64,000 nt of DNA from Gluconobacter japonicus (GTDB lineage: Bacteria; Pseudomonadota; Alphaproteobacteria; Acetobacterales; Acetobacteraceae), in the NCBI RefSeq assembly GCF_002723975.1, contig NZ_BEWO01000005.1, positions 120,101 through 184,100 of the forward strand, in the 5' to 3' direction. Position numbers and translations under genes: made by a program. Below the pieces are notes generated by a model. It was not told the DNA's origin and searched no databases. It saw nothing but the letters and a program-made list of their open reading frames with translations. Shown here one piece after another: positions 21,016-33,213 of the stretch; the first letter of the stretch is position 1; every line of letters starts with the position of its first letter.

Positions 21016-22347
21016 ATGGTTCCGCGTTACAGCCGCCCCCAGATGACCGCGATCTGGTCGCCCGCCAACCGTTACCGGATCTGGTTCGAAATCGAAGCCC
21101 TGGCCTGTGAAGCCATGGCTCAACAGGGCGTCATGCCTGTCGAATCAGCCAAAACCATCCGTGAGAAGGGGGATGCCGCCATGGCTGCATTCTCCGATGC
21201 TGATCTGGCCCGAATTGACGAGATCGAGGCTGAAACGCGCCATGACGTGATTGCGTTCCTGACCTGGCTTGCGGAAAAAGTTGGCCCGGACAGCCGCTTC
21301 GTTCATTTGGGCATGACATCTTCCGACGTGCTGGACACCTGCCTGTCCGTTCAGATGACGCAGGCCGCCGATCTTCTGCTTGAAGATCTGGACCGTGTTC
21401 TGGAAGCGCTCAAAACACGCGCCTATGAGCACAAACTGACTGTCACGATTGGCCGCAGCCACGCCATCCATGCCGAGCCGACGAGCTTTGGCCTGAAACT
21501 GGCTGGTCATTACGCTGAATTTGCCCGCAACAAAGAGCGTCTGCTGCAGGCTCGCAAGGAAATCGCCGTCTGTGCCATTTCCGGCGCAGTCGGCACCTAC
21601 GCGCATATCGACCCGGCGGTTGAAGAATATGTTGCAGACAAGCTCGGGCTTGTTGCCGAGAGCGTCTCTACGCAGGTCATCCCGCGTGACCGCCACGCTG
21701 CGTTCTTCTGCACGCTCGGCGTCATTGCGAGTGGCATCGAGCGTCTGGCCGTTGAAGTGCGTCATCTTCAGCGTTCGGAAGTCCGGGAAGCGGAAGAGTT
21801 CTTCCACAAGGGGCAGAAGGGCAGCTCCGCGATGCCGCACAAGCGGAATCCGGTTCTTTCCGAAAACCTGACAGGTCTTGCCCGTCTGATCCGCTCGCAC
21901 GTCGTTCCGGCTCTCGAGAACGTGGCGCTGTGGCATGAGCGGGACATCAGCCATTCTTCCGTAGAGCGAAACATTTGCCCGGATGGAACGATCGGGCTTG
22001 ATTTCGCGCTGATCCGTCTGGCTGGCATGATGGAAAAGCTGGTGATCTATCCGGATCAGATGATTGCCAACATGGAAAGCCTCGGCGGCGTGGTCCATTC
22101 CGGCGAAGTTCTGCTGGTTCTGGCCCGTGCCGGTATCTCCCGTGAAGACGCCTACCGGATCGTGCAGCGCAACGCCATGGAGACATGGACGAAGCTGGGT
22201 AAGCCGGGCTTCCGCACGTTCCGCGAAAATCTGGAGGCCGACCCGGAAGTGTCAGGTCGTGTGAGTGCCGAGGTTCTGGATCGCGCTTTCGATCCGGCAC
22301 AGCATCTCAAGCAGATTGATCGTATCTACAGCCGCGTTTTCGGCTAA
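21016..22347 (+). CDS. purB: adenylosuccinate lyase
   Basis: Cleaves SAICAR to AICAR and adenylosuccinate to AMP, both steps of purine synthesis. 443 residues, normal for the bacterial short form. It starts MVPRYSRPQMTAIWSP and carries HLGMTSSDVLDTC, TIGRSHAIHAEPT (catalytic His) and the fumarase-lyase signature GSSAMPHKRNP (catalytic Ser). The ATG at 21016 follows CCGGAG and matches the family start; in-frame codons before it do not. First of the purine gene run. Confidence 0.96.
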   Translation: MVPRYSRPQMTAIWSPANRYRIWFEIEALACEAMAQQGVMPVESAKTIREKGDAAMAAFSDADLARIDEIEAETRHDVIAFLTWLAEKVGPDSRFVHLGMTSSDVLDTCLSVQMTQAADLLLEDLDRVLEALKTRAYEHKLTVTIGRSHAIHAEPTSFGLKLAGHYAEFARNKERLLQARKEIAVCAISGAVGTYAHIDPAVEEYVADKLGLVAESVSTQVIPRDRHAAFFCTLGVIASGIERLAVEVRHLQRSEVREAEEFFHKGQKGSSAMPHKRNPVLSENLTGLARLIRSHVVPALENVALWHERDISHSSVERNICPDGTIGLDFALIRLAGMMEKLVIYPDQMIANMESLGGVVHSGEVLLVLARAGISREDAYRIVQRNAMETWTKLGKPGFRTFRENLEADPEVSGRVSAEVLDRAFDPAQHLKQIDRIYSRVFG

Positions 22348-22362
22348 TCTGGACAAACCTGG

Positions 22363-22426
22363 GCGGGAATAGTTTTCCCGCACTCTCGCGGTTCCGGTTC
22401 CGCAATGCTATGGAACCGGAAAACCG
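22363..22426 (+). promoter_or_regulatory. two hairpins in the purB-purC leader
   Basis: Hairpin 1 (22363-22381): GCGGGAA / TTCCCGC with a five-base loop. Hairpin 2: TTCCGGTTCC (22392-22401) pairs perfectly with GGAACCGGAA (22412-22421), and CGG/CCG extends it past a two-base bulge. They lie 15 and 44 bases after the purB stop and 64 bases before purC. They could be a terminator or attenuator separating purB from purC, or an mRNA stabiliser. No T-run follows. Confidence 0.45.
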
Positions 22427-22490
22427 TCGCTGGACCAGCCGTTTCCGCATCCCTGTGAACCGGGACGGCGCAACGCAGTAAGGATTGCTC

Positions 22491-23255
22491 ATGGCCCGCC
22501 GCCGCCAGCTTTACGAAGGCAAAGCCAAGGTTCTTTTTGAAGGACCAGAGCCCGGAACACTCGTGCAGTATTTCAAGGATGACGCCACCGCCGGAAACGG
22601 TGCGAAAAGTGGCATCATCACGGGGAAGGGTGTGCTGAACAACCGCATCAGCGAACACCTGATGATGAAGTTGCACGACATCAACATCCCCACGCACTTC
22701 ATCCGCCGTCTGAACATGCGCGAGCAGCTGATCCGGGAAGTCGAGATCATCCCGTTGGAAGTTGTGGTCCGCAATGTCGCGGCTGGTTCCATCGCCAAGC
22801 GTCTGGGCATTCCCGAAGGAACGCGCCTGCCACGCACCATCATCGAATATTATTACAAGAATGATTCCCTGGGAGACCCAATGGTCTCGGAGGAGCATAT
22901 CGCCGCGTTCGACTGGGCCTCGCCGCAGGACCTGGATGATATGAACACACTGGCACTCCGGACCAATGATTTCCTGATGGGAATTTTCATGGGTGTCGGC
23001 ATTACGCTCGTTGATTTCAAGCTGGAATTCGGCCGTTTGTGGGAAGGCGAGGAGATGCGGATCATCGTCGCTGACGAGATCTCTCCAGACAACTGCCGCC
23101 TGTGGGACGCCAAAACCAGCGAGAAGATGGACAAGGACCGGTTCCGCAGGGACATGGGCCGCGTCGAAGAGGCTTATCAGGAAGTCGCACGGCGTCTCGG
23201 GATTCTTCCCGAAGCCAGCAATGGAGACCTCAAGGGTCCGGAGGCAGTACAGTGA
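22491..23255 (+). CDS. purC: phosphoribosylaminoimidazole-succinocarboxamide synthase
   Basis: ATP-dependent joining of aspartate to CAIR, giving SAICAR. 254 residues starting [18 protein letters not shown] (family N-terminus) with [37 protein letters not shown] and [15 protein letters not shown]. The ATG at 22491 sits behind TAAGGATTGCTC; the TTG two codons earlier is less suitable. The stop overlaps the purS GTG start (GTGA, 23252-23255). Confidence 0.96.
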   Translation: MARRRQLYEGKAKVLFEGPEPGTLVQYFKDDATAGNGAKSGIITGKGVLNNRISEHLMMKLHDINIPTHFIRRLNMREQLIREVEIIPLEVVVRNVAAGSIAKRLGIPEGTRLPRTIIEYYYKNDSLGDPMVSEEHIAAFDWASPQDLDDMNTLALRTNDFLMGIFMGVGITLVDFKLEFGRLWEGEEMRIIVADEISPDNCRLWDAKTSEKMDKDRFRRDMGRVEEAYQEVARRLGILPEASNGDLKGPEAVQ

Positions 23256-23494
23256 AGATCCGCGTTTTTGTTTCTCTGAAAGACGGCGTTCTTGATCCTC
23301 AGGGCAAGGCTGTTGGCCATGCACTTGAGTCTCTTGGCTTCAAAGGTATCGGCGAAGTCCGTGTGAACCGCGTTGTCGAACTAGACGTTCCTGCAACGGA
23401 CAAGGCCGAGGCGATCCAGCAGGGTGAAGCCATGGCCCGTGCGCTTCTGGCCAATGAAGTGATCGAGGATTTCAGCGTCGAGGTGGCAGCATGA
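23252..23494 (+). CDS. purS: FGAM synthase subunit PurS
   Basis: 80-residue structural subunit of the three-part formylglycinamidine ribonucleotide synthase; it bridges PurQ and PurL so ammonia can pass. Sequence [20 protein letters not shown] with ALESLGF and VNRVVELDV matches the family. GTG start at 23252 with GGAGGCAGTACA in front, overlapping the purC stop by four bases. Its own stop overlaps the next gene by four bases. Confidence 0.94.
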   Translation: MKIRVFVSLKDGVLDPQGKAVGHALESLGFKGIGEVRVNRVVELDVPATDKAEAIQQGEAMARALLANEVIEDFSVEVAA

Positions 23495-23892
23495 AGGTCT
23501 TCTCCGCAGTTCTTCTGGCAAGCGGCCTTCTGGTCACGACGGCCGTTCCGGCTCACGCACAACGCGTCTCCAAAGTTTCCGGCAAAGCTCTGGGCAACAT
23601 GTGTTCGGCCAGCAAGTCTACCGCTCTGTGCGATGCCTATCTTGCAGGCGTGATGGACAGCGAAGTCTGGGCCAAGAAATACGACAGCTATGCAGATGAT
23701 GCTGGCGCTCCGGTTGCCTTCTGTGTTCCGACGGGTGAGACTACCACGCAGGTTCGTGGCAAGCTGATTTCATGGCTGCACGCGCACACTGATGCCCTGA
23801 CGCAGCCTGGTGGAAAGGCCGTTTATCGTGCTCTGCACGAGGCTTATCCGTGCCATGCCGCAGCATCGGCTCCAGCGGAGGGCCAGAAATGA
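23491..23892 (+). CDS. secreted Rap1a/Tai-like protein inserted in the pur operon
   Basis: 133 residues with signal peptide [20 protein letters not shown] (cleavage after AHA). The mature part has four cysteines in the pattern [24 protein letters not shown], which fits the Rap1a/Tai immunity-protein fold (small periplasmic proteins, some of which neutralise type VI amidase effectors). It overlaps purS by ATGA at its start and purQ by ATGA at its end (23889-23892), so it is translated with the purine genes. No effector gene is visible. The family match is by eye; a role in purine synthesis is not implied. Confidence 0.75.
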   Translation: MKVFSAVLLASGLLVTTAVPAHAQRVSKVSGKALGNMCSASKSTALCDAYLAGVMDSEVWAKKYDSYADDAGAPVAFCVPTGETTTQVRGKLISWLHAHTDALTQPGGKAVYRALHEAYPCHAAASAPAEGQK

Positions 23893-24590
23893 AGGCCGGT
23901 ATTGTCGTTTTCCCCGGTACGAACCGGGAGCGCGACATGGTGCATGCCCTGAAGCTGGTCTCCGGCCAGACCCCGAAAATGATCTGGCATCGCGAGACAT
24001 CTCTCGGTGATCTGGATCTCGTGGTTCTGCCGGGTGGCTTCAGCTTCGGGGACTACCTGCGCAGTGGCGCCATGGCGGCTCATTCGCCCATCCTGCGCGA
24101 GGTCAAAGCCTTCGCAGAGAAGGGCGGTCACGTTCTCGGCGTTTGTAATGGCTTCCAGATCCTGACGGAATCCCATCTTCTGCCGGGTGCGCTGCTTCGG
24201 AATGCCGGTCTGCGGTTCCTGTCACAGGACTGCCATCTGAAGGTCGAGAACGCATCGTCTCCCTTCACGCAGGGCTGGTCTTCCGGCGATGTTTTCCGCG
24301 CGCCTCTGGCGCATGGGGACGGCAACTACACCGCTTCTGACGAAACGCTTGCACGTCTCGAAGGTGAGGGCCGTGTGGCGTTTCGCTACTGTGGTGCCAA
24401 AGGCGAGGTTTCGCATGATGACCGCCATGTGAACCCAAATGGCAGCGCTCGTTCCATCGCCGGCATCCTGAGCGAAAACGGCCGTGTCTGCGGTCTGATG
24501 CCGCACCCGGAAAACCTGACTGACCCGGAAATCGGTGACACCGATGGTGTGCCGCTCTTCAAAGGCCTTGTGGAGGCTCTCGTCGGATGA
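23889..24590 (+). CDS. purQ: FGAM synthase glutaminase subunit PurQ
   Basis: 233-residue class I glutamine amidotransferase giving ammonia to PurL. It starts [17 protein letters not shown], with [15 protein letters not shown], nucleophile Cys86 in GVCNGFQ and catalytic His/Glu in MPHPEN. The ATG at 23889 is chosen because it forms the ATGA overlap with the previous gene and begins at the family start; an upstream ATG at 23850 adds residues unlike the family. ATGA overlap with purL at 24587-24590. Confidence 0.96.
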   Translation: MKAGIVVFPGTNRERDMVHALKLVSGQTPKMIWHRETSLGDLDLVVLPGGFSFGDYLRSGAMAAHSPILREVKAFAEKGGHVLGVCNGFQILTESHLLPGALLRNAGLRFLSQDCHLKVENASSPFTQGWSSGDVFRAPLAHGDGNYTASDETLARLEGEGRVAFRYCGAKGEVSHDDRHVNPNGSARSIAGILSENGRVCGLMPHPENLTDPEIGDTDGVPLFKGLVEALVG

Positions 24591-26791
24591 GTGTGACAAT
24601 CGACGCCAAACTGGCTCAGTCCTTCGGTCTGACGGTCGAGGAATATGAGAAGGTCCTAACCATCATGGGTCGGACCCCAAGCTTTACGGAGCTTGGGATT
24701 TTCTCGGTCATGTGGTCGGAGCACTGCTCCTACAAATCCTCCCGCATCCATCTCAAGACGCTGCCCACTAAAGCTCCATGGGTTATCCATGGGCCAGGTG
24801 AGAATGCGGGCGTTGTGGATATTGGCGAGGATCTAGCTGCTGTCTTCAAGATGGAAAGCCATAACCACCCGTCTTTCATCGAGCCGTATCAGGGTGCTGC
24901 GACAGGTGTGGGCGGTATCCTTCGTGACGTCTTCACCATGGGTGCCCGTCCGGTCGCCAACCTGAATGCCTTGCGTTTCGGCGATCCGAAAACACCGGGA
25001 ACGCGCCGCATTGTCGACGGCGTGGTTCGCGGCGTTGGTGGCTACGGCAACTGCGTTGGCGTTCCGACGGTCGGCGGCGAAGTCAATTTCCACAAGGCCT
25101 ATGACGGCAATCCGCTCGTCAACGCCATGACGGTTGGCGTGGCCAAGCAGGATAAGATCTTCCTGTCCGCAGCTGCTGGTGTGGGTAATCCGGTCGTGTA
25201 TGTCGGCTCCAAGACAGGACGTGACGGCATCCATGGTGCCACCATGTCTTCCGCGGAGTTTGACGAAGAGGCCGCATCCAAGCGCCCGACCGTGCAGGTC
25301 GGAGACCCGTTCATCGAGAAGCTTCTGATTGAAGCCTGTCTTGAACTGATGGCAACCGATGCGATCGTGGCTATTCAGGACATGGGCGCTGCTGGCCTGA
25401 CGTCTTCTGCCGTCGAAATGGCAGGCAAGGGCGGCGTTGGCATCGAGATGGATCTTGATGCAGTTCCTCAGCGCGAACCCAACATGTCCGCCTATGAGAT
25501 GATGCTGTCCGAGAGCCAGGAGCGGATGCTCATGGTCCTCAAGCCGGAAAGCACCGAACAGGCGCGCGCCATCTTCGAAAAGTGGGAGCTGGATTTCGCC
25601 GTTGTCGGGCATCTGACCGATACCGGACGAATCACGGTCAAGCACAAGGGCGTAATCGAAGCTGACATCGAACTGGCACCGCTGGCCGATGAAGCTCCGA
25701 TCTATAACCGTCCGACCGTGCCGCTGGAAAAGCCACGCCATATTCAGCCTCCGGCTGATCCGGTGGGTGTTGAGCATGCTCTTCTGACGCTGATTGGTTG
25801 CCCGGACCTAGCCTCCCGCGCCTGGGTCTGGAACCAGTATGATGGGTCTGTCGGCGGCAATACGGCGCGTCGTCCTGGTGCGGCTGATGCTGCTGTTGTT
25901 CGCGTGGAAGGCACCCGTCTGGGTCTCGCCCTCACGACTGATTGCACACCGCGGTATTGTCAGGCGGATCCGAAAGTTGGCGGGGCGCAGGCTGTTGCCG
26001 AAGCATGGCGCAACATCACGGCAACAGGTGCGAAGCCGCTTGCCGTGACGGATAACCTGAACTTCGGCAATCCGGAACGTCCGGAAATCATGGCGCAGTT
26101 CGCAGAAGCCATCAAAGGCATGGGCGATGCGTGCCGCGCGCTCGATTTCCCGGTCGTGAGCGGCAACGTCTCACTCTATAACGAGACGCGCTCCCCGACG
26201 GGTCTGGCTCAGGCCATTCTTCCGACGCCGGCCATTGGTGCGCTTGGCGTGCTGGCGGATGCTTCAAAGTCCATCGGACTTGCCATGCCTGATGCGCACG
26301 GTCTTGTCCTGATTGGTGAAATCCGTGGCGAACTGGGTCAGTCCCTGTGGCTGCGTGAAATCTGCCATCGGGAAGAGGGTGCTCCACCGCATGTTGATCT
26401 CGTGGCCGAACGCCGGAATGGCGATTTTGTCCGCGGTCAGATCGAAGCCGGTGCTGTGACAGCCTGTCATGACATCGCAGATGGCGGCCTTCTGGTCACG
26501 ATTGCCGAAATGGTCATGGCTGGAGACGTTGGCTGCACGCTAAATCCGCCTCCGTCCAATCTTCCGCTACATGCGTTCTGGTTTGGTGAAGATCAGGCCT
26601 GCTATGTCGTGGCAACACCAGATGCCCAGAAGCTTATTGCCGCGGCTGAAAAAGCTCATGTTCCGGCACGCAAGCTGGGTCGCTCTGGCGGCACGTCACT
26701 GAACCTTGCTGACGGGATTTCCCTGGAAGCCAGCAGGCTGCGCAAGATCAACGCTGCCTTTTTCCCGAAATTCATGGGTGAGGAGGTCTGA
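24587..26791 (+). CDS. purL: FGAM synthase subunit PurL
   Basis: ATP-dependent synthase subunit of formylglycinamidine ribonucleotide synthase. At 734 residues it is the small-type PurL that requires PurS and PurQ, both present just upstream. Motifs: [34 protein letters not shown] substrate region (seen as KMESHNHPS and [13 protein letters not shown]), [12 protein letters not shown], and in the second half NYFG-like [11 protein letters not shown] and [10 protein letters not shown]. Coupled to purQ by ATGA; bolA starts three bases after its stop. Confidence 0.97.
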   Translation: MSVTIDAKLAQSFGLTVEEYEKVLTIMGRTPSFTELGIFSVMWSEHCSYKSSRIHLKTLPTKAPWVIHGPGENAGVVDIGEDLAAVFKMESHNHPSFIEPYQGAATGVGGILRDVFTMGARPVANLNALRFGDPKTPGTRRIVDGVVRGVGGYGNCVGVPTVGGEVNFHKAYDGNPLVNAMTVGVAKQDKIFLSAAAGVGNPVVYVGSKTGRDGIHGATMSSAEFDEEAASKRPTVQVGDPFIEKLLIEACLELMATDAIVAIQDMGAAGLTSSAVEMAGKGGVGIEMDLDAVPQREPNMSAYEMMLSESQERMLMVLKPESTEQARAIFEKWELDFAVVGHLTDTGRITVKHKGVIEADIELAPLADEAPIYNRPTVPLEKPRHIQPPADPVGVEHALLTLIGCPDLASRAWVWNQYDGSVGGNTARRPGAADAAVVRVEGTRLGLALTTDCTPRYCQADPKVGGAQAVAEAWRNITATGAKPLAVTDNLNFGNPERPEIMAQFAEAIKGMGDACRALDFPVVSGNVSLYNETRSPTGLAQAILPTPAIGALGVLADASKSIGLAMPDAHGLVLIGEIRGELGQSLWLREICHREEGAPPHVDLVAERRNGDFVRGQIEAGAVTACHDIADGGLLVTIAEMVMAGDVGCTLNPPPSNLPLHAFWFGEDQACYVVATPDAQKLIAAAEKAHVPARKLGRSGGTSLNLADGISLEASRLRKINAAFFPKFMGEEV

Positions 26792-26794
26792 ATT

Positions 26795-27025
26795 ATGCCG
26801 ATGAGTGCCGCTGAAATCGAACGCACGATTCTCGCAGCGATCCCGGATGCTGAAATTACGATCCAGGACCTGGCTGGAGACGGCGATCATTATGCCTGCA
26901 CGGTCGTCAGTGAAGCCTTTCAGGGGCTTTCGCGTGTACGACAGCACAAACTGGTTTATGATGCGTTCGGAAGCCGAATGGGCACAGAGCTTCACGCAAT
27001 GGCTCTCAAAACCCTGACCCCTTGA
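26795..27025 (+). CDS. bolA: BolA-family protein
   Basis: 76-residue BolA-like protein, the short type that partners CGFS glutaredoxins in binding and passing [2Fe-2S] clusters. Sequence MPMSAAEIERTILAAIPDAE with the invariant-type region FQGLSRVRQHKLVYDAFG (His is a likely cluster ligand) and LHAMALKTLTP. It starts three bases after purL and is followed by grxD, its expected partner, so the pairing supports the function. An alternative start at the second Met (26801) is possible. Confidence 0.92.
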   Translation: MPMSAAEIERTILAAIPDAEITIQDLAGDGDHYACTVVSEAFQGLSRVRQHKLVYDAFGSRMGTELHAMALKTLTP

Positions 27026-27069
27026 ACTGCGAGGGAATCATTCCCTTCTGAAGTGACTGCTGACAGTGG

Positions 27070-27090
27070 GAGAGGGGCTGCCCCCCTCTC
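27070..27090 (+). terminator. hairpin between bolA and grxD
   Basis: Perfect 8-bp stem GAGAGGGG / CCCCTCTC with a five-base loop, 45 bases after bolA and 24 bases before grxD. No T-run follows except TTC. It may reduce read-through from the long purC-bolA operon into grxD, or expose or hide the grxD ribosome site GAGGAAAA. Confidence 0.45.
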
Positions 27091-27114
27091 TTCTGCCCAT
27101 AAGAGGAAAACCTA

Positions 27115-27450
27115 ATGTCCGAGACCGTGTTCCAGCACATCCAGAACCTGATCGACGCAAACCCGGTCATGTTGTTCATGAAGGGTGACAAGCTCTTCCC
27201 ACAGTGCGGCTTCTCTGCACGCGTTGTGCAGATCCTGACGCATCTTGGTGTTCCGTTCGAGACCTGCAACATTCTTGAAAGCGCTGAACTCCGTCAGGGC
27301 ATCAAGGATTTCTCCCAGTGGCCGACCGTTCCTCAGCTCTACGTCAAGGGTGAGTTCGTCGGTGGCTGCGATATCGTCACGGACATGTACCAGAGCGGCG
27401 AACTTGAAACGCTGCTGACTGAAAAGGGAATCGCTACGGCAAATGCCTGA
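27115..27450 (+). CDS. grxD: monothiol CGFS glutaredoxin
   Basis: 111-residue Grx4-type glutaredoxin that carries [2Fe-2S] clusters with glutathione and BolA. It has the motif CGFS (Cys31) in LFPQCGFSARVVQ, preceded by the glutathione-site lysine in VMLFMKGDK, and then the cis-Pro block WPTVPQLYVKGEFVGGCDI. The start ATG follows AAGAGGAAAACCTA. Position next to bolA matches a known functional pair. Confidence 0.96.
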   Translation: MSETVFQHIQNLIDANPVMLFMKGDKLFPQCGFSARVVQILTHLGVPFETCNILESAELRQGIKDFSQWPTVPQLYVKGEFVGGCDIVTDMYQSGELETLLTEKGIATANA

Positions 27451-27456
27451 TCTGTT

Positions 27457-27484
27457 AATTCCGGCCTGTAAAATGGCCGGAATT
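27457..27484 (+). terminator. putative terminator after grxD
   Basis: Perfect 10-bp stem AATTCCGGCC / GGCCGGAATT around the loop TGTAAAAT, seven bases after the grxD stop. No T-run follows, so strength is uncertain. Confidence 0.55.
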
Positions 27485-27641
27485 CAACACTCTGCAAGGT
27501 CTGCGACCGCCACAATTCAGCCATGTTGCGCCCAAAAATGGCAAGACCTTGATTTTTTCTAAAACTTACCCAAACGGGGTTGTCGAACTCTGCGTTTACG
27601 TCATACGGTGAACTCATCAGAACAGGGATGGGATCACATCA

Positions 27642-27941
27642 ATGGCGCGACAGTGGGCTGGCCGAATTGCTCTCGGCATTATGGGAGTTGGACTTTGCAT
27701 GGGAGCCGGAAAAGCTCATGCCCGTGCAGCCATTACCGATTTTGAAGCCAGCAAGCTGACATTTGACGCTCTGACGGCCACGCCAGTTTATCACCGCCCT
27801 GTTGCTCATTTCGCTCGCCACTCTGCAAGCCATTCCATGGCATGGAGCGGGCATCGCGCTGTGATCCGGAACGTAGCTTACCGTCCGCACGCTTCTGTTG
27901 CGACGGCAGCCCATCGTCATACGCGCAGCCGCCGTACCTGA
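27642..27941 (+). CDS. small secreted His/Arg-rich protein, unknown
   Basis: 99 residues. A signal peptide (MARQWAGRIALGIMGVGLCM, cleavage near AHARA) is followed by a basic region with many histidines and arginines, such as HFARHSASHSMAWSGHR and HRHTRSRRT at the end. No domain is recognised. GGGATGGGATC provides a ribosome site. It stands alone between two hairpins/genes and ends four bases from the convergent YraN gene. A periplasmic metal or anionic-polymer binder is possible but unproven. Confidence 0.6.
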   Translation: MARQWAGRIALGIMGVGLCMGAGKAHARAAITDFEASKLTFDALTATPVYHRPVAHFARHSASHSMAWSGHRAVIRNVAYRPHASVATAAHRHTRSRRT

Positions 27942-27944
27942 TCT

Positions 27945-30770
<2,826 letters not shown>

Positions 30771-30862
30771 GAAAGATCCTCGTTGGAAACACGGATTGTT
30801 TTTGCCGACGCGCGCATTCTGCGGTAGTGACGGGGCGAACTCACCCTGGAGAATGGACCACG

Positions 30863-32167
30863 ATGTCGGAACACGCCAGCCAGTCCACGCTGAATCCTTT
30901 TTTCCACGCGCCTCTGAAAGAGGCTGATGCCGAAGTTGCCGCCATCCTGAACGACGAACTGACCCGTCAGCAGGATGGTATCGAGCTGATCGCGTCCGAA
31001 AACATGGCATCTTTTGCCGTGATGGAAGCGCAGGGCTCTGTTCTGACCAATAAGTACGCTGAGGGCCTTCCGGGCAAGCGCTACTATGGTGGCTGCGTTG
31101 ACGTGGACCGCGTTGAAACCCTCGCTATCGAGCGCCTTAAGAAGCTGTTCGGCGCAGAATTTGCAAACGTGCAGCCGCATTCCGGCGCCAATGCCAATCA
31201 GGCCGCCTTCATGGTGATGGCAAAGCCGGGCGACACCATTCTGGGTCTGAGCCTCGCGGCTGGCGGACATCTGACCCACGGTGCAGCTCCGAACTATTCC
31301 GGCAAATGGTTCAACGCCGTTCAGTATGGCGTCCGTGCGCAGGACGGCCTGATCGATTACGATCAGATGGAAGAGCTGGCCCGTGAGCACAAGCCGAAGA
31401 TTATCGTCGCCGGCAGCTCCGCCTATCCGCGCGTCATCGACTTCCCGCGCTTCCGGAAGATTGCCGACGAAGTTGGCGCTTATCTGATGGTGGACATGGC
31501 GCATTTTGCCGGTCTGGTCGCAGCTGGCCTATATCCGAGCCCGCTCCCGTACGCGGACATCGTGACGTCCACGACCCACAAGACGCTACGCGGCCCCCGT
31601 GGTGGCATCATCCTGACGAACAGCGCAGAGCTGGCCAAGAAGGTCAACTCTGCCGTATTCCCAGGCCTTCAGGGTGGTCCACTGATGCATGTCATCGCTG
31701 GCAAGGCCGTTGCCTTTGGTGAAGCATTGAAGGACGATTTCCGCGACTACCAGAAGCGCGTTGTCGCCAATGCGAAAGCACTGGCCGACGAACTTCAGCT
31801 ACGTGGCTTCGACATCGTGACAGGTGGCACGGACAGCCATCTGGTGCTGGTTGATCTTCGCCCCAAAAAGGTGACGGGCAAGCTTGCAGAAGAAATTCTG
31901 GAGCGCGCTGGCATCACGGCTAACAAGAACGCCATTCCGTTCGATCCGGAAAAGCCGTTCGTCACGTCCGGCATTCGTCTGGGCAGCCCTGCTGCAACAG
32001 CACGTGGTTTCGGCGAAGAAGAATTCCGCACGATTGCCCGCATGATGGACGAAGTTCTGACGGCAGCTCTGGAAGAGGGCGACGTCAATGACACGACCAA
32101 CCGTGTCCATGAAGAAGTGAAGGCGCTCTGCCGTCGCTTCCCGATCTATGATCGCGCTTCCGCCTAA
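30863..32167 (+). CDS. glyA: serine hydroxymethyltransferase
   Basis: PLP enzyme interconverting serine and glycine with tetrahydrofolate, the main one-carbon source. 434 residues. Motifs: [42 protein letters not shown], and the PLP lysine Lys240 in [18 protein letters not shown] at 30863 gives [14 protein letters not shown], as in relatives; an in-frame upstream ATG at 30827 adds unmatched residues. Its end overlaps the convergent hydrolase gene by four bases. Confidence 0.97.
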   Translation: MSEHASQSTLNPFFHAPLKEADAEVAAILNDELTRQQDGIELIASENMASFAVMEAQGSVLTNKYAEGLPGKRYYGGCVDVDRVETLAIERLKKLFGAEFANVQPHSGANANQAAFMVMAKPGDTILGLSLAAGGHLTHGAAPNYSGKWFNAVQYGVRAQDGLIDYDQMEELAREHKPKIIVAGSSAYPRVIDFPRFRKIADEVGAYLMVDMAHFAGLVAAGLYPSPLPYADIVTSTTHKTLRGPRGGIILTNSAELAKKVNSAVFPGLQGGPLMHVIAGKAVAFGEALKDDFRDYQKRVVANAKALADELQLRGFDIVTGGTDSHLVLVDLRPKKVTGKLAEEILERAGITANKNAIPFDPEKPFVTSGIRLGSPAATARGFGEEEFRTIARMMDEVLTAALEEGDVNDTTNRVHEEVKALCRRFPIYDRASA

Positions 32168-33213
32168 GCGTTGAGGTGGACTGCGGTGCGTCTGGCCAGC
32201 CGCACCGCAAGCTGCCCTTGTCTGGGGCGCAAATTCGGAACGATCAGTAAACACTTGTCATAAGGTGTGCAGATCAGATCATGTCCGTCCCGGGCGATGA
32301 CGGTTCCCGCATTCGGGATGCAGGTATTGCCAACCCATGGCTCCACAAATCTAAAGTCTGCGCTTCGCGCCAGGACATTATCCGTCACGACGCCCATCTC
32401 TGCGGGCTGCTTCGTATCCGTTTCGCGTCCCTGAAAATGAATCCGCATCGCGTCTTTCAGAAAACGCTCGGAAACCTTCACCATCATATCCACGGTTTCT
32501 GACCGCCAGTGCAGACCGGCTTCCAGAAGGCAGGCACGGCCGGTCCCACCAACCGCCATAAATCGGGAATACTCGACGAGACGCGAGCCACCTTGATGCC
32601 CCAGATCCGTCACAACCAACGCTGCAGACTGCTCTTCGGAAGCCAGAACACAGGCAAAATCACTGGAGCGCCGTCGCGGAGGCACAATAAAGACGGGCTC
32701 AGACGGCCATAGTGTAGAATGAAGATCCAGCAGCAGATCCGCGCGCTCAATAAAAGGCAAAATTTGTCGGGCTCGATCCAATTCACTGGACCGTTCACTA
32801 CCGTTCAGCCGTGACGGATGCCACAGACGGTTCAGATCTTCCGTCAGATAACGGGAGGCCATAGGCGCATTCGCCTCAAACCGATCAAAGGCGGCCAGGT
32901 TTGCAAGAATCAGCGTCAGCCGGCCGGTATGCGGAACCGGATTATTCTGCCGAAGGATTTCAAGAGCATGCCCACCTGCATACTCGTTACCATGGACCAT
33001 CCCGACAATGACAAGGTCAGGGCCACTCAAACCAGAATCAAAAACATGAACACCGGAAACGCCAGAGGCTGTATTACGCCAAGCTGAAAGATCCGGAACT
33101 TTCAGGCATACATCCAAAGGATAAGCCGGACGACCACATCCTGGCAGGTCTTCCGTCAGGCAAGGCTGACGGATCCTGATCGGATGATGTCTCTGGCCGG
33201 CCTTGCAACTCAT
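32164..33213 (-). CDS. succinylglutamate desuccinylase/aspartoacylase family hydrolase
   Basis: 349-residue zinc carboxypeptidase-like protein. Zinc ligands are in [12 protein letters not shown] (His and Glu) and later in [14 protein letters not shown] (His), with the substrate-arginine region [10 protein letters not shown]. This is the pattern of AstE/AspA, which cleave N-acyl groups from amino acids. The start ATG overlaps the stop of the ArgE-like gene (ATGA, 33210-33213), so the two acyl-amino-acid hydrolases form one unit. Exact substrate unknown. Convergent overlap with glyA. Confidence 0.85.
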   Translation of the reverse strand: MSCKAGQRHHPIRIRQPCLTEDLPGCGRPAYPLDVCLKVPDLSAWRNTASGVSGVHVFDSGLSGPDLVIVGMVHGNEYAGGHALEILRQNNPVPHTGRLTLILANLAAFDRFEANAPMASRYLTEDLNRLWHPSRLNGSERSSELDRARQILPFIERADLLLDLHSTLWPSEPVFIVPPRRRSSDFACVLASEEQSAALVVTDLGHQGGSRLVEYSRFMAVGGTGRACLLEAGLHWRSETVDMMVKVSERFLKDAMRIHFQGRETDTKQPAEMGVVTDNVLARSADFRFVEPWVGNTCIPNAGTVIARDGHDLICTPYDKCLLIVPNLRPRQGQLAVRLARRTAVHLNA

